From Planctomycetaceae bacterium (lineage in GTDB: Bacteria; Planctomycetota; Planctomycetia; Planctomycetales; Planctomycetaceae): a stretch of 37,343 nucleotides of DNA. The translations under genes were made by a program, and so were the position numbers. Position 1 is the first letter of the stretch. Each line of letters opens with the position of its first letter. The stretch covers positions 1-37,343 of the forward strand of contig JAGQPX010000006.1 in the NCBI GenBank assembly GCA_020426505.1. The letters are read 5' to 3'. The notes under the pieces were generated by a model. It made no database searches, had not been told where the DNA came from, and saw only the letters and a program-made list of their open reading frames with translations. Of the stretch, positions 22,961 through 31,055 are shown in pieces.

Positions 22961-22963
22961 CAA

Positions 22964-23095
22964 AATGTCGAAATCAGAATGACGAGAGAAGCACGAATGA
23001 CGAAGTCCGAATTGCGACATGACTTCGAGTCTGAACTTTGGATATTCGGTCATTCGGATTTCCTTCGTCATTCTGGCTTCGGAGTTCGTCATTCC
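22964..23095. repeat. Imperfect inverted repeat, GAATGACGAA family, copy 1
   Basis: The left half is built from variants of GAATGACGAA and GTCGAAATCAGAATGACG; the right half has the complements (TTCGTCATTC, TCGGAGTTCGTCATTCC), giving a long imperfect inverted repeat. A second copy is at 34881-34995. It begins four bases after the stop of the SGNH-like gene and is read through by the kinase frame upstream of its true start, which inflates that frame by 57 codons. Confidence 0.75.
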
Positions 23096-23189
23096 AAACT
23101 CCCGCCGTTGCGGGAAACCGTCCGATCGACCAAACTGGCGGATGCGGCCAATTCGTGATCGCAGCTCTCACAGGGGACATTCGTCACAC

Positions 23190-24893
23190 ATGCCAGCGGA
23201 GACGGAAAATCGACGCATGGGTCCGTTCGAGCTCGAACGGAAACTGGGCGTGGGCGGAATGGGGATCGTCTATCTGGCGAAGTACCTCAAGACGGGCCAG
23301 CGCGTCGCCGTCAAAGTGCTTTCTCCCGACCTCATGGCTGACCACAAGGTCGCCAAACGTTTCGAACGGGAGATGGCGATTCTCAAGAAGCTCAAGCATC
23401 CGCACATTGTCCAATATTACGGCGGCAGCACGAGCAACAATCAGCGGTTCTACGCGATGGAACTCGTCAAAGGTGGGTCGCTGGAAACCCTCATCAAGAA
23501 AAAGGGACCGGTCGACTGGGAAAAGGCAGTCGAGTACGGCATTCAGATTGCCCAAGCACTCGAACATGCCCACGCAGCCGGGGTCATTCACCGTGACCTC
23601 AAACCGGCCAACCTGTTACTCACGAGTAAGGGAGTGATGAAGCTCAGCGACTTCGGCATCGCCCGTGACACGCAAAGCACGGCTCTCACCGCAGCGGGTA
23701 AGACGGTCGGAACGATGTCGTACATGGCCCCCGAACAGATTACCGGCAAACATCCGATCTCCGCCAAGACCGACCTCTACGCACTGGGCTGCGTCCTGTT
23801 CGAGATGCTCTCCGGTCGCACGCCGTTTCTGTCTGAGACAGCCCCGGAGATGTTGTTCAAACATCTCGACGAGGAGCCGCCCTCGATTCGTGATCACAAC
23901 ATCAACGTCCCCATCTGGATGGATAAGTTGATTCACGAGTTGATGGAGAAGGACCCCAACGATCGACCATTTGACGCACTGGCGGTGCAGGTCAAGCTCG
24001 AAGAGATCAAGCAAATGGTCGACGAGCAGATGAGCATCGCCAAGCAGACCGCTCTTGGCGGCGGCTCGGCCACGATGAAAGAGGGCGATGCCGAACTGAC
24101 GAAGATTCTGGGCGGCAGCTCAAAGAAAAAGAAACGCAAACGAAAGGGCGAGCGAAAGGTCCCGTTCTACGAGAAGGTTTGGTTTCTTGGCCTGTGCCTC
24201 GCTGCAGTCGTGGGGCTGCTCGTGTGGGGCTTCTGGCCGATGAGCGAGCAGGAACGCTTCGCGGAGTTGCAGCAGCCGATGGCGAGTCTTGACGCGTCAG
24301 ATTGGTACGGGGCAGAGCCCTATGTGAAGGACTACCTCGAAGACTTTCCCGACGGTGAGCATGTCGAACAAGTACAGCAGTGGAAAGACCGAATCGACAT
24401 GGAACGGGCCGAGACGCAGGCTGAACGTCGTGAATCGATGGGTCGCGATCCTGAGTCGCAGCCCGAGCGGCTCTACATGGAGGCCCGTATGTTCGAGAAG
24501 TTCGGCGATCGGCTGACCGCGCGGGCGAAGTACGACGGCATGGCTGCGTTGTTCGCTGAAGACGAGTCATCACGTCCGTACGTGAATCTGGCCCGCCGTA
24601 ACTCCAACCGGATCAGCGAAACGATCGGCGGTGAAGGTGACCCTGCATCCTTCATCAAAGAACAGATCGCAGAGGCGGACGAACTGTATTTCCAGGGCGA
24701 GGTCGCACAAGCTCGCAGCCGCTGGCAGAGTATCGCTTCGCTTTACTCCAACGTCACCGAGTTTGAGCCGCTCGTCAAGCGTGTCCGGGCACGCATCCTT
24801 GATGCCGACGGAACACTCAAGGCTGAGTACGTCGAGGAGGATGGCCCCGGTGCGGAAGTCATCGATGAGACGACGGACCGAGAAAGTGAGTAA
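23190..24893 (+). CDS. Membrane-anchored eukaryotic-like Ser/Thr protein kinase
   Basis: This 567-residue protein begins with a complete kinase domain: glycine loop LGVGGMGIVY (19-28), ATP-anchoring Lys42 (VAVKVL), catalytic HRDLKPAN (134-141, Asp136), DFG starting at Asp154, and the APE motif in MAPEQI. The kinase domain ends near residue 275. A lysine-rich patch (KKKKRKRKGERK) precedes a single transmembrane helix (VWFLGLCLAAVVGLLVWGFWPM). The C-terminal about 220 residues are extracytoplasmic, acidic and helical, with no named domain visible. It would autophosphorylate and phosphorylate cytoplasmic targets in response to an envelope signal. The ATG at 23190 was selected because upstream codons translate the repeat at 22964-23095; the AGGGG upstream is weakly spaced. 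Confidence 0.93.
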   Translation: MPAETENRRMGPFELERKLGVGGMGIVYLAKYLKTGQRVAVKVLSPDLMADHKVAKRFEREMAILKKLKHPHIVQYYGGSTSNNQRFYAMELVKGGSLETLIKKKGPVDWEKAVEYGIQIAQALEHAHAAGVIHRDLKPANLLLTSKGVMKLSDFGIARDTQSTALTAAGKTVGTMSYMAPEQITGKHPISAKTDLYALGCVLFEMLSGRTPFLSETAPEMLFKHLDEEPPSIRDHNINVPIWMDKLIHELMEKDPNDRPFDALAVQVKLEEIKQMVDEQMSIAKQTALGGGSATMKEGDAELTKILGGSSKKKKRKRKGERKVPFYEKVWFLGLCLAAVVGLLVWGFWPMSEQERFAELQQPMASLDASDWYGAEPYVKDYLEDFPDGEHVEQVQQWKDRIDMERAETQAERRESMGRDPESQPERLYMEARMFEKFGDRLTARAKYDGMAALFAEDESSRPYVNLARRNSNRISETIGGEGDPASFIKEQIAEADELYFQGEVAQARSRWQSIASLYSNVTEFEPLVKRVRARILDADGTLKAEYVEEDGPGAEVIDETTDRESE

Positions 24894-25094
24894 CACGGGA
24901 GAACGAAACACTGGAGTTCGTGTCGACCTTGAGAATCTGACAAACGGGCTTTCCTCGCTCCGTCATTTGTGATTAAATCGAATCAGAATGATCAACGACA
25001 ATTCCCTCGGATGGTCGGAGCACGTCATGATGTTTGACGAGTGAACGGACTCAGTTGGTGCTTCCGACGTCCTTTGAATCAGGAACAGGCAGCA
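24894..25094. other. Intergenic spacer, nothing recognised
   Basis: Between the kinase and the small zinc-ribbon-like gene lie about 200 bases. A frame from 25041 runs into the next gene, but its extra codons show no conservation features. I see no clear hairpin or repeat here. The spacer probably holds the promoter for the 25095-26005 pair. Confidence 0.4.
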
Positions 25095-25394
25095 ATGCTG
25101 CATTTCACTTGCGACATGTGTGGTCAATCGTTGCACGGAGAACGCTACGAGGTGCGTGTCGATGTGCGCCCCGCGTTCGACCCGGATCATCTCGATGAAG
25201 CCGATCTCGACATGGACCATCTGGAGGAGATCGCTGCGACCATCGAGCAGATGGAGTCCACCGGTGACTTCGAGCTTCCCGACTGTGGCGTGAAGACCTA
25301 CCGCTACGATCTTTGCCTGCATTGCCGAGAGCGATACGCTCAGGACCCACTTGGGCAGGACGCACTGCGGCGAGTCTCTTTCAGTTCAAACTGA
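25095..25394 (+). CDS. Small acidic protein with split CxxC zinc-ribbon-like motifs
   Basis: This 99-residue protein has two CxxC knuckles, Cys6-Cys9 (FTCDMCGQSL) and Cys74-Cys77 (LCLHCRERY), which could bind one zinc. Between them lies an acidic, Asp/His-rich segment (about 29-55: DPDHLDEADLDMDHLEEIAATIEQ). No named family is recognised. The start at 25095 places the first knuckle immediately at the N-terminus, as is common for zinc ribbons; the longer frame from 25041 adds unrelated residues. The thermonuclease gene starts 26 bases after its stop on the same strand, suggesting co-transcription. Function unknown. Confidence 0.75.
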   Translation: MLHFTCDMCGQSLHGERYEVRVDVRPAFDPDHLDEADLDMDHLEEIAATIEQMESTGDFELPDCGVKTYRYDLCLHCRERYAQDPLGQDALRRVSFSSN

Positions 25395-25420
25395 TCACCC
25401 ATGCTGATGGAGCAAGTCCG

Positions 25421-26005
25421 ATGCGGTTGCGACGCTGGCCAACCGCATCATGGTTGATCGCCGCCGTCGTGTTCGGTCTCCTCGCGTTTCGGCTGCTCAA
25501 CTCCGAGACGAAGTCTCTCGAAGGCGTCTTCGCGGAGTCATTCGTAGGTGTGGAGCGCGTCATTGATGGCGACACGATTCTCGTGGAGTCGGGACAGCGG
25601 GTCCGGCTGATCGGCGTCGACACGCCGGAGACCAAGCACCCCGACCGACCGGTGGAGCAGCTTGGCAAAGAAGCGTTTCACTTCACGCAGTCGCTCGTCG
25701 GTGACGGCCCGGTTCGGCTGGAGTTCGATCGGGAACGCCGCGACCCCTACCGCCGACTGTTGGCGTACGTGTATCTCCCCGATGAACGCTTGCTCAACGA
25801 GCAATTGATCCTTGCGGGCTACAGCGAGGCCGAGACGAACTTTCCGTTTCGATCCGATATGAAGCGACGTTTTCAGCAGGCGGAAACCGTCGCACGTGAG
25901 GCGAAGAGAGGTCTCTGGAGTATTGATGAACACGTCGAGGCGTCTGCCCCTGCTGTCACGTCCCAGTCGTCATCAACTCAACCGGTCGCAGTGGAGGCGA
26001 ACTGA
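25421..26005 (+). CDS. Thermonuclease-family (SNase) nuclease, membrane-anchored or exported
   Basis: This 194-residue protein begins with a hydrophobic helix (WLIAAVVFGLLAFRLL, residues 11-26), either signal anchor or signal peptide. The staphylococcal-nuclease domain follows: Asp51 in VIDGDTI, Arg62, Asp67 and Glu70 in RLIGVDTPE, and Arg112 in RDPYRRLLAYV, matching the metal and phosphate-binding residues of the family. It should cleave DNA and RNA outside the cytoplasm in a calcium-dependent way. The C-terminus has a Ser/Thr-rich tail. The ATG at 25421 has GGAG about ten bases before it. Its last 50 bases overlap, tail to tail, with the phosphatase gene on the other strand. Confidence 0.9.
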   Translation: MRLRRWPTASWLIAAVVFGLLAFRLLNSETKSLEGVFAESFVGVERVIDGDTILVESGQRVRLIGVDTPETKHPDRPVEQLGKEAFHFTQSLVGDGPVRLEFDRERRDPYRRLLAYVYLPDERLLNEQLILAGYSEAETNFPFRSDMKRRFQQAETVAREAKRGLWSIDEHVEASAPAVTSQSSSTQPVAVEAN

Positions 26006-27578
26006 CCAACGAATTGATGCGGAGCACCGCCAGCGTTCGATCGTCCTTCGAGGTATCGACACTGAGGTGATCCTGCAGCGCGTTCCAGACACAGTCCGCG
26101 AGGGACAGTGCGTCGTTCCACTGGTGCTGAATCAAAAGCTCAGCAATGCCGTCTGAGCCAAACATGTTTTGTTGACTGTCGACAGCTTCGGTGACGCCGT
26201 CGGTCGACAATGCCAGAAGGTCTCCCTCGGCAAGAGGGACGATTGTCGAAACGTACGTCGCATCATCGAGCACCCCCATGACGAGGCCATGTGCACCAAG
26301 AAGTTGCGACTCTCCCTGATGAATGAGCAGCATGGGCGGATGACCCGCGCTTGCGTACTCGATGTGCATCTGTTGCCGGTCGATGATCGCGCAGAACATA
26401 GTCATGAACTGATGTGAGTTGACGAGACCATGAAGCACCGAATTCAACCGTCTGAGCACATCGTGCGGCCCCAGCGAAGTCTTGAGGGCGTGATCGACGA
26501 ATGGTGGGTCGAGTATCGCACGAATGGCACCCCGGACACAGGCCATCACCAGAGCAGCGGGAATGCTGTGACCGGCTGCATCACCGATGGCCACGAACAG
26601 GCGGTCGTCGTCCAGCGGAATCACCTCAAACAGATCGCCGCCGACCTCCTCACTCGTCTGCGAATGACCTGCCAATTCGAACCATTCTTCCCTTCTCCCG
26701 TGGTGAAACTTCGCCGATGGTTGCGTGCGAGCTGCAACCTGCAACTCGACCCTCAGTCGCTGGCTCCGCTCACTCTCATTCAGCAGAACAAACCGCTCGA
26801 TCAACTCTGCCAGTCGAGACGCCGTCGATTCAATCACGTGCCGATCGCGCAGAGTCAGTCTCCGGTCTCGGCGGTCATACAGCCATAAGGTGCCAAGGTT
26901 TTCACCCGATGCAGCGATGGGATGACAGACACCGGTCGTCGCCACATCGGGGAGCCACGACCACACATCCTCCGGCGAGTCGGGACGATTGAAGATGATC
27001 GTTTCTCCCCGAAGGCACCGATTGTCGATCGGAGCCTTCGCCAAAGATCGATCGACGTGTGGAACGGTGAGCCATTCGGGAACTCGCTGTGCGTAGAGGT
27101 TGAGTTGATCCGTGCCACGCTTGAGCAGAAACAGAGCCGCCGCGGGAAATCCGGATTGCCGGGTTACCATCCGCAGCAGCCGGTCCACATACAGCATCGA
27201 CTGATCTTCACGCGGCCCCTGATCGATGGTGACCGTCACGCCGCCCCTGGGCTTGGAGGGGGACTCGTTCACGGGGCGGACTCGCAGCAGTTCACGCGCT
27301 GCTCGCTCGGACAATGCACGTTCAACGAGTCGTGCCGTTAACTCGGCGAATTCACAAGCCTGCAGGTAACTTTCATCTCGCGGTCGAGGTTGACCAAGGC
27401 AGAGTGCTCCGACCGTTTGCGTGCCGTTTGTCAGTTCTGCCCGCCATTGTGTTTCGCCGTGAATCGCCGCCGAGGTTCCTTCCCCGTTTGCAACAAACGA
27501 CAACGGCCAACGTGTCGCACGAGAGAATTGTTGGCAGATGGCGTCGATCCAATCGCGAAGTGATCGATCGGTGTCCAT
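25956..27578 (-). CDS. GAF-SpoIIE (RsbU-like) PP2C Ser/Thr phosphatase
   Basis: This 540-residue protein has an N-terminal region of unclear fold (about 1-140), a GAF-like sensor domain (about 150-310, including GFPAAALFLLKRGTDQLNLYA and GVCHPIAASGENLGTLWLYD), a short coiled helix (LIERFVLLNESERSQRLRVELQVA), and a C-terminal SpoIIE/PP2C domain. Metal-binding acidic residues are visible in EEVGGDLFEV, IGDAAGHSIPAALVMA and LLALSTDGVTEA. It would dephosphorylate an anti-anti-sigma (STAS) partner to regulate a partner-switching pathway; no STAS protein is in the window. The ATG at 27578 is preferred over codons that run into the repeat at 27632. Its 3' end overlaps the thermonuclease gene by 50 bases. 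Confidence 0.9.
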   Translation of the reverse strand: MDTDRSLRDWIDAICQQFSRATRWPLSFVANGEGTSAAIHGETQWRAELTNGTQTVGALCLGQPRPRDESYLQACEFAELTARLVERALSERAARELLRVRPVNESPSKPRGGVTVTIDQGPREDQSMLYVDRLLRMVTRQSGFPAAALFLLKRGTDQLNLYAQRVPEWLTVPHVDRSLAKAPIDNRCLRGETIIFNRPDSPEDVWSWLPDVATTGVCHPIAASGENLGTLWLYDRRDRRLTLRDRHVIESTASRLAELIERFVLLNESERSQRLRVELQVAARTQPSAKFHHGRREEWFELAGHSQTSEEVGGDLFEVIPLDDDRLFVAIGDAAGHSIPAALVMACVRGAIRAILDPPFVDHALKTSLGPHDVLRRLNSVLHGLVNSHQFMTMFCAIIDRQQMHIEYASAGHPPMLLIHQGESQLLGAHGLVMGVLDDATYVSTIVPLAEGDLLALSTDGVTEAVDSQQNMFGSDGIAELLIQHQWNDALSLADCVWNALQDHLSVDTSKDDRTLAVLRINSLVSSPPLRPVELMTTGT

Positions 27579-27915
27579 GTGACGCTGTGGGCCTGTCGGA
27601 GGAAAATCGACTTCACAAAGCGTGATCTTTGTTCTTGCGATGCGAAGGCGCAGAGTCGCCAAGACACACAATGGAACCGAGAAGCCACTCTTGCAAAACT
27701 TTGCGAGTCTCTGCGTGTTCGTGCCATTGCGTCAGACAGAATGTTCTGTTTCTGCAATCGACACGCCGCCACAAGCGATGATGCCGGAATTTCGACTGAT
27801 CCGTGATTCTGTGACAATCGTATTCAGCCCGATCGAGATTGCCGATTAGCGAACATCTGACGAGGATCGGTCAGCGGACGCAGCGTGAGTCTGCCGGTAA
27901 AAAGGCTCTCACCGG
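27579..27915. other. Spacer between phosphatase and phosphoesterase genes
   Basis: About 337 bases lie between the start of the phosphatase gene and the end of the phosphoesterase gene, both of which are read leftward. Roughly a third is the inverted repeat at 27632-27740. The rest, around 27846-27900, has repeated ggtcagcggacgcagcg-like words but no gene. The phosphatase promoter should lie near 27580-27640. Confidence 0.45.
27632..27740. repeat. Inverted repeat, GCAAAGnCGC family, copy 1
   Basis: The left half contains gcgatgcgaaggcgcagagtc and cgccaagacac, and the right half gcgagtctctgcgtgttc and gccattgcgtcagacag. These are complementary variants of a CGCAAAGGCGCAGAGACGC theme. The element at 30931-31050 is a second, cleaner copy. 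It lies upstream of the GAF-SpoIIE gene and is translated in the longer, rejected version of that gene. Confidence 0.7.
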
Positions 27916-28632
27916 TCAGTGGGGCTTGACGTCGACTTCGAGGATTTCGAAGCGACCGGCTCCGATGGGAGCACCTCCGTTGTGGAAGCTCAGCCCACGG
28001 TATCGGTAGTCGCGCAAGGGGCGATGGGTGTGGCCGAAGCAGACCTGCTGCACACCCTTCTCCGGGCCGTGACCAATGTGCCGGAGGTAGCTCACGATGC
28101 GTCGGGCGACCAGCCGTCGAGGATAAACGGCCCGAGGCACCAACAGATGCATGCGGCTCTTCACGACAAGATCGTACGCATGGTTGTGGTAGCGACCCTT
28201 TTGGCGATGGCCGAGCGAACGCTCACGCCGTCTGCGGAGTTTATCCGACGTCATCTTGCGATCTGCGACGTCTCCATGCAGAAAGACCGTATTCCCCTCC
28301 CGAATGTAGAAGCGGTGCCACTCGAAATTCGGTACGTCGCGGGCCAGATCCGGGAGCCGCTCGATCAGCGAGGCATGATAGTCGTGGTTGCCGAGCAGGA
28401 ATTCGATCCGGCTGTTCGTCGCTGATTCACACAACTCGTGGAGCCAATCGATCGCGGCATCGACGGTCGCCTCGGTCGAGGGGAGCGTCGACCAGCGAAA
28501 GTCGAAAATATCCCCACCCAGAACGCAGAGATCCGCATCGTCCGCAGCTCGGCGAATCGCGGAGAGATGCATGTCTCCCTGAGATCGGCTGGCAAACAAG
28601 TGCAGGTCTGAGATAAAGCAGGCACGCTGCAT
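27916..28632 (-). CDS. Calcineurin-like metallophosphoesterase, LpxH-like
   Basis: This 238-residue protein has all five blocks of the metallophosphoesterase superfamily: Asp9-x-His11 (ISDLHLF), Asp41 (GGDIFD), Asn82-His83-Asp84 (LGNHDYH), a His in FLHGDVADRK, and GHTH near residue 200. Arrangement and length resemble UDP-2,3-diacylglucosamine hydrolase (LpxH/YbbF-like) and related cytoplasmic phosphoesterases. An LpxH role in lipid A synthesis is plausible but not certain, because many paralogues share these blocks; the insert (SDKLRRRRERSLGHRQKGRYHNHAYDL) is basic and may contact a phosphorylated substrate. Its start at 28632 is divergent from the small basic protein gene. Confidence 0.87.
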   Translation of the reverse strand: MQRACFISDLHLFASRSQGDMHLSAIRRAADDADLCVLGGDIFDFRWSTLPSTEATVDAAIDWLHELCESATNSRIEFLLGNHDYHASLIERLPDLARDVPNFEWHRFYIREGNTVFLHGDVADRKMTSDKLRRRRERSLGHRQKGRYHNHAYDLVVKSRMHLLVPRAVYPRRLVARRIVSYLRHIGHGPEKGVQQVCFGHTHRPLRDYRYRGLSFHNGGAPIGAGRFEILEVDVKPH

Positions 28633-28857
28633 GGGGCGATCCTGTGGGCGATTTTCGGCAGTGAGCCACGAAATCTAGCAATTCTCGGGTGAAATTGCCC
28701 TTCCGGACCGATCTCACCCGCTCGAATTCGGTTGCTGACAATCAGGCGTCTCGCTATCCTGCAGCATTCGTGCCGATACACAAGTCAGCAATTTGTTCAT
28801 CGTCCGCATCCGGTTCTCCATCTGAGACGGATCTGCGGAAATCCTGGAGTTGAGATC

Positions 28858-29085
28858 GTGGCGATTGATAAGAGTTTGAAAAGGTCCGGGCGGCTTCTCC
28901 GTGCCCGCAATGTTCTCACCCGTGAGGAACGCATTGAGCAGATGAAGTTCAATGACCGCTGGGACGACGAGCGCAGCCCGTTTGGCCTGCCGAAAACTCG
29001 CGTCATCCGGTCTGTCATCGGTAAGAAGAAAAAGAAAAAGTCGGCTGAAGACGATGAAGCCGGCAGCACTCCGGCGAAGAAGTAG
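28858..29085 (+). CDS. Small basic protein of the Chlamydiae/Verrucomicrobia/Planctomycetes family
   Basis: This 75-residue, strongly basic protein reads [20 protein letters not shown] after the initiator, then [17 protein letters not shown] and [14 protein letters not shown], and ends in a Lys-rich tail. This matches the small basic protein family known from Chlamydiae, Verrucomicrobia and Planctomycetes (TIGR04137), which is thought to be ribosome- or rRNA-associated, though its function is not settled. The start is a GTG at 28858, nine bases after GGAG. The open frame begins earlier at 28732, but the upstream part does not match the family. It is a useful marker for the taxonomic assignment of the window. 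It is divergent from the metallophosphoesterase gene. Confidence 0.9.
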   Translation: MAIDKSLKRSGRLLRARNVLTREERIEQMKFNDRWDDERSPFGLPKTRVIRSVIGKKKKKKSAEDDEAGSTPAKK

Positions 29086-29190
29086 GACTGCTCGTGATGC
29101 ACGAATGGAATTGACAGGTGGCTGGGACTTGTCAGTTTCCGAGCTGCTGAATGGGAAGGATTTGTCATCCGCATGCCATAAGGGCATTTC

Positions 29191-30891
29191 ATGTGGTGGG
29201 TCGCGGAGTCACTGGTAGGTGGACCTGTGCGCAGCCGCGCACGGTGGCATAGCCGCCGGTTTCTCCGCCACGTCCAAGACTGCCATCACGCTCAGTCCAC
29301 TGCTCTGAAGCGATTGCTCGCATTAAGCGCCGGCAGTCGTTTTCACCGGGACCACGGTCTCTCGCGAAACACGACGCTTTCTGAGTTTCGACGGAGGGTC
29401 CCCGTCACTTCCTACGACGATGTCGCTCCCTACATCGAGGCACTTAAACAGGGAGATGGCTCGGCTCTGTGCGGTGATCGCAATCCGCTGCGAATGTTTG
29501 CGTTGAGCAGCGGCACAACGGGCGACGCCAAATTCATTCCCGTCACGCGGCAATTCGTCGCTGACTATCGTCGCGGCTGGTCGATCTGGGGCATCAACAC
29601 GTTCGATGACCATCCCCGGTTGCACGGACTCAAGATTCTGCAACTGACCAGCGACTTCGATCAATTCCGAACTCCGGGAGGGACGCCCTGCGGAAACATC
29701 AGCGGTCTCGCACAGAGCATGCAATCACGAGTCCTGAAGTTCAAGTACATTCTCCCGCAGGCGATCCTGAGTATCACTGATCCGGTCGCCAGGTACTACA
29801 CCATCCTTCGACTGGCCGTCGCTGTACGTGATGTCGGACTGTTGGTCACCGCGAATCCGAGTACGCTCGTGCATCTGGCCCGTGAGATGGACGAGCAGAG
29901 CGAGTCCCTGCTCCGGGACATCCACAACGGAACGCTGAGTGACACGTTCCCCGTACGAGCTCATTTACGTCAGGCATTGGGGCCGTTGATCAGTCGTCCG
30001 AACCCCTCGCGGGCGAAAGAGCTGGGGCGACATCTCGAACGGCGTGGACGTCTCTCGCCTCAGGACGTCTGGCCCGAACTGACCGTCATCGGAGTCTGGA
30101 CCGGCGGGAGTGCGGGAGCCTACCTCCCAGCGGTTCGTCAGGCTTACGGCGACGTCGCCATTCGGGATCACGGCCTCTCAGCGAGTGAGGGGCGGATGAC
30201 GATCCCCTTTGAGGACCACACGGCCAGTGGAGTGCTCGATGTCTGCTCACACTTCTTCGAGTTCATTCCCGAAGATCAGATCGACTCGCCAAGCCCGGAC
30301 ACGCTCCTGGCCCATGAACTCGACATCGATCAGAACTACTACATCCTGCTGACGACCGCCTCGGGCCTCTGTCGGTACGACATTCACGACGTCGTTCGCT
30401 GCACCGGGCACCGGGGCACGACACCCGTGTTGGAGTTCCTCCACAAGGGAGCCCATTTCTCCAGCATCACCGGCGAGAAAGTGACCGAGTCACAAGTGGT
30501 CAACGCCGTGCGGACCGTGACGGAGCAATTGTCACTCCAGCTCTCGCACTACACGTTCGCTCCCCAATGGGGCAATCCGCCTTTCTATCAACTCCTGGTC
30601 GAGGAGCATGAGTTTGCAAACCCGGCTGAAGCGAAGCAACTGGCGACGATGATCGACCAAGAACTCCAGCACCTCAACTGCGAGTACGCCGACAAACGCT
30701 CAACCGGTCGCCTCGATCAACTCCGCCCCCATCTCCTGCCGCGCGGCACGTGGCAAATGGTCATCGACCGCAAACAATCTCAACTCGGTGGCAGCATCGA
30801 ACAATACAAACACCCCTGCCTCAAGCCTGACCTCAACTTCGCCGCATCACTCGTCGACACGCCGCCGCAGAGCATCACCCGCGCCGGATGA
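29191..30891 (+). CDS. GH3 auxin-responsive promoter family protein (acyl-adenylate-forming enzyme)
   Basis: This 566-residue protein belongs to the GH3 family of acyl-acid amido synthetases in the ANL adenylating superfamily. The ATP-binding signature is FALSSGTTGDAKFIPVT near residues 107-124. A middle block DHGLSASEGRMTIPFED corresponds to the second nucleotide-binding motif. SSGTGEK-type motif 3 is represented by HFSSITGEKVTESQV. Plant members conjugate amino acids to jasmonate or auxin; bacterial members are common in planctomycetes and have unknown substrates. The most likely chemistry is activation of a carboxylic acid as acyl-AMP and transfer to an amine. The ATG at 29191 follows AAGGG by seven bases. 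It ends before a repeat element and the convergent BMC operon. Confidence 0.9.
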   Translation: MWWVAESLVGGPVRSRARWHSRRFLRHVQDCHHAQSTALKRLLALSAGSRFHRDHGLSRNTTLSEFRRRVPVTSYDDVAPYIEALKQGDGSALCGDRNPLRMFALSSGTTGDAKFIPVTRQFVADYRRGWSIWGINTFDDHPRLHGLKILQLTSDFDQFRTPGGTPCGNISGLAQSMQSRVLKFKYILPQAILSITDPVARYYTILRLAVAVRDVGLLVTANPSTLVHLAREMDEQSESLLRDIHNGTLSDTFPVRAHLRQALGPLISRPNPSRAKELGRHLERRGRLSPQDVWPELTVIGVWTGGSAGAYLPAVRQAYGDVAIRDHGLSASEGRMTIPFEDHTASGVLDVCSHFFEFIPEDQIDSPSPDTLLAHELDIDQNYYILLTTASGLCRYDIHDVVRCTGHRGTTPVLEFLHKGAHFSSITGEKVTESQVVNAVRTVTEQLSLQLSHYTFAPQWGNPPFYQLLVEEHEFANPAEAKQLATMIDQELQHLNCEYADKRSTGRLDQLRPHLLPRGTWQMVIDRKQSQLGGSIEQYKHPCLKPDLNFAASLVDTPPQSITRAG

Positions 30892-30930
30892 CTGACCCGC
30901 CCTTGAAAGTAGTTGTCGAGACACTGGTGC

Positions 30931-31050
30931 TTTCGACGCAAAGTCGCAAAGTCGCGAAGACGCTGAGAAACGCAAAGAAGATGAGGTGTTGTGCGATCCT
31001 TTCACTCTCTTCTCGCTTCTTGGCGTCTCAGCGCCTTTGCGTCAGATCGA
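30931..31050. repeat. Inverted repeat, GCAAAGnCGC family, copy 2
   Basis: The left half reads cgacgcaaagtcgcaaagtcgcgaagacgctgag with gaaacgcaaag; the right half is the complement style, ttcttggcgtctcagcgcctttgcgtcaga. It sits exactly in the convergent gap between the GH3 gene (stop at 30891) and the BMC operon (stop at 31056), where it could also act as a terminator for both. Copy 1 is at 27632-27740. Confidence 0.78.
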
Positions 31051-31055
31051 AGTGG

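Noticed and set aside
23019..23189. N-terminal extension of the Ser/Thr kinase
   Set aside because: The first 57 codons translate the inverted repeat at 22964-23095 and adjoining spacer; kinase domain homology begins after residue 10 of the version starting at 23190.
30931..31050. Possible CRISPR-like array in the repetitive spacers
   Set aside because: The repeats are degenerate, inverted rather than direct, and lack uniform spacers; no cas gene is present.
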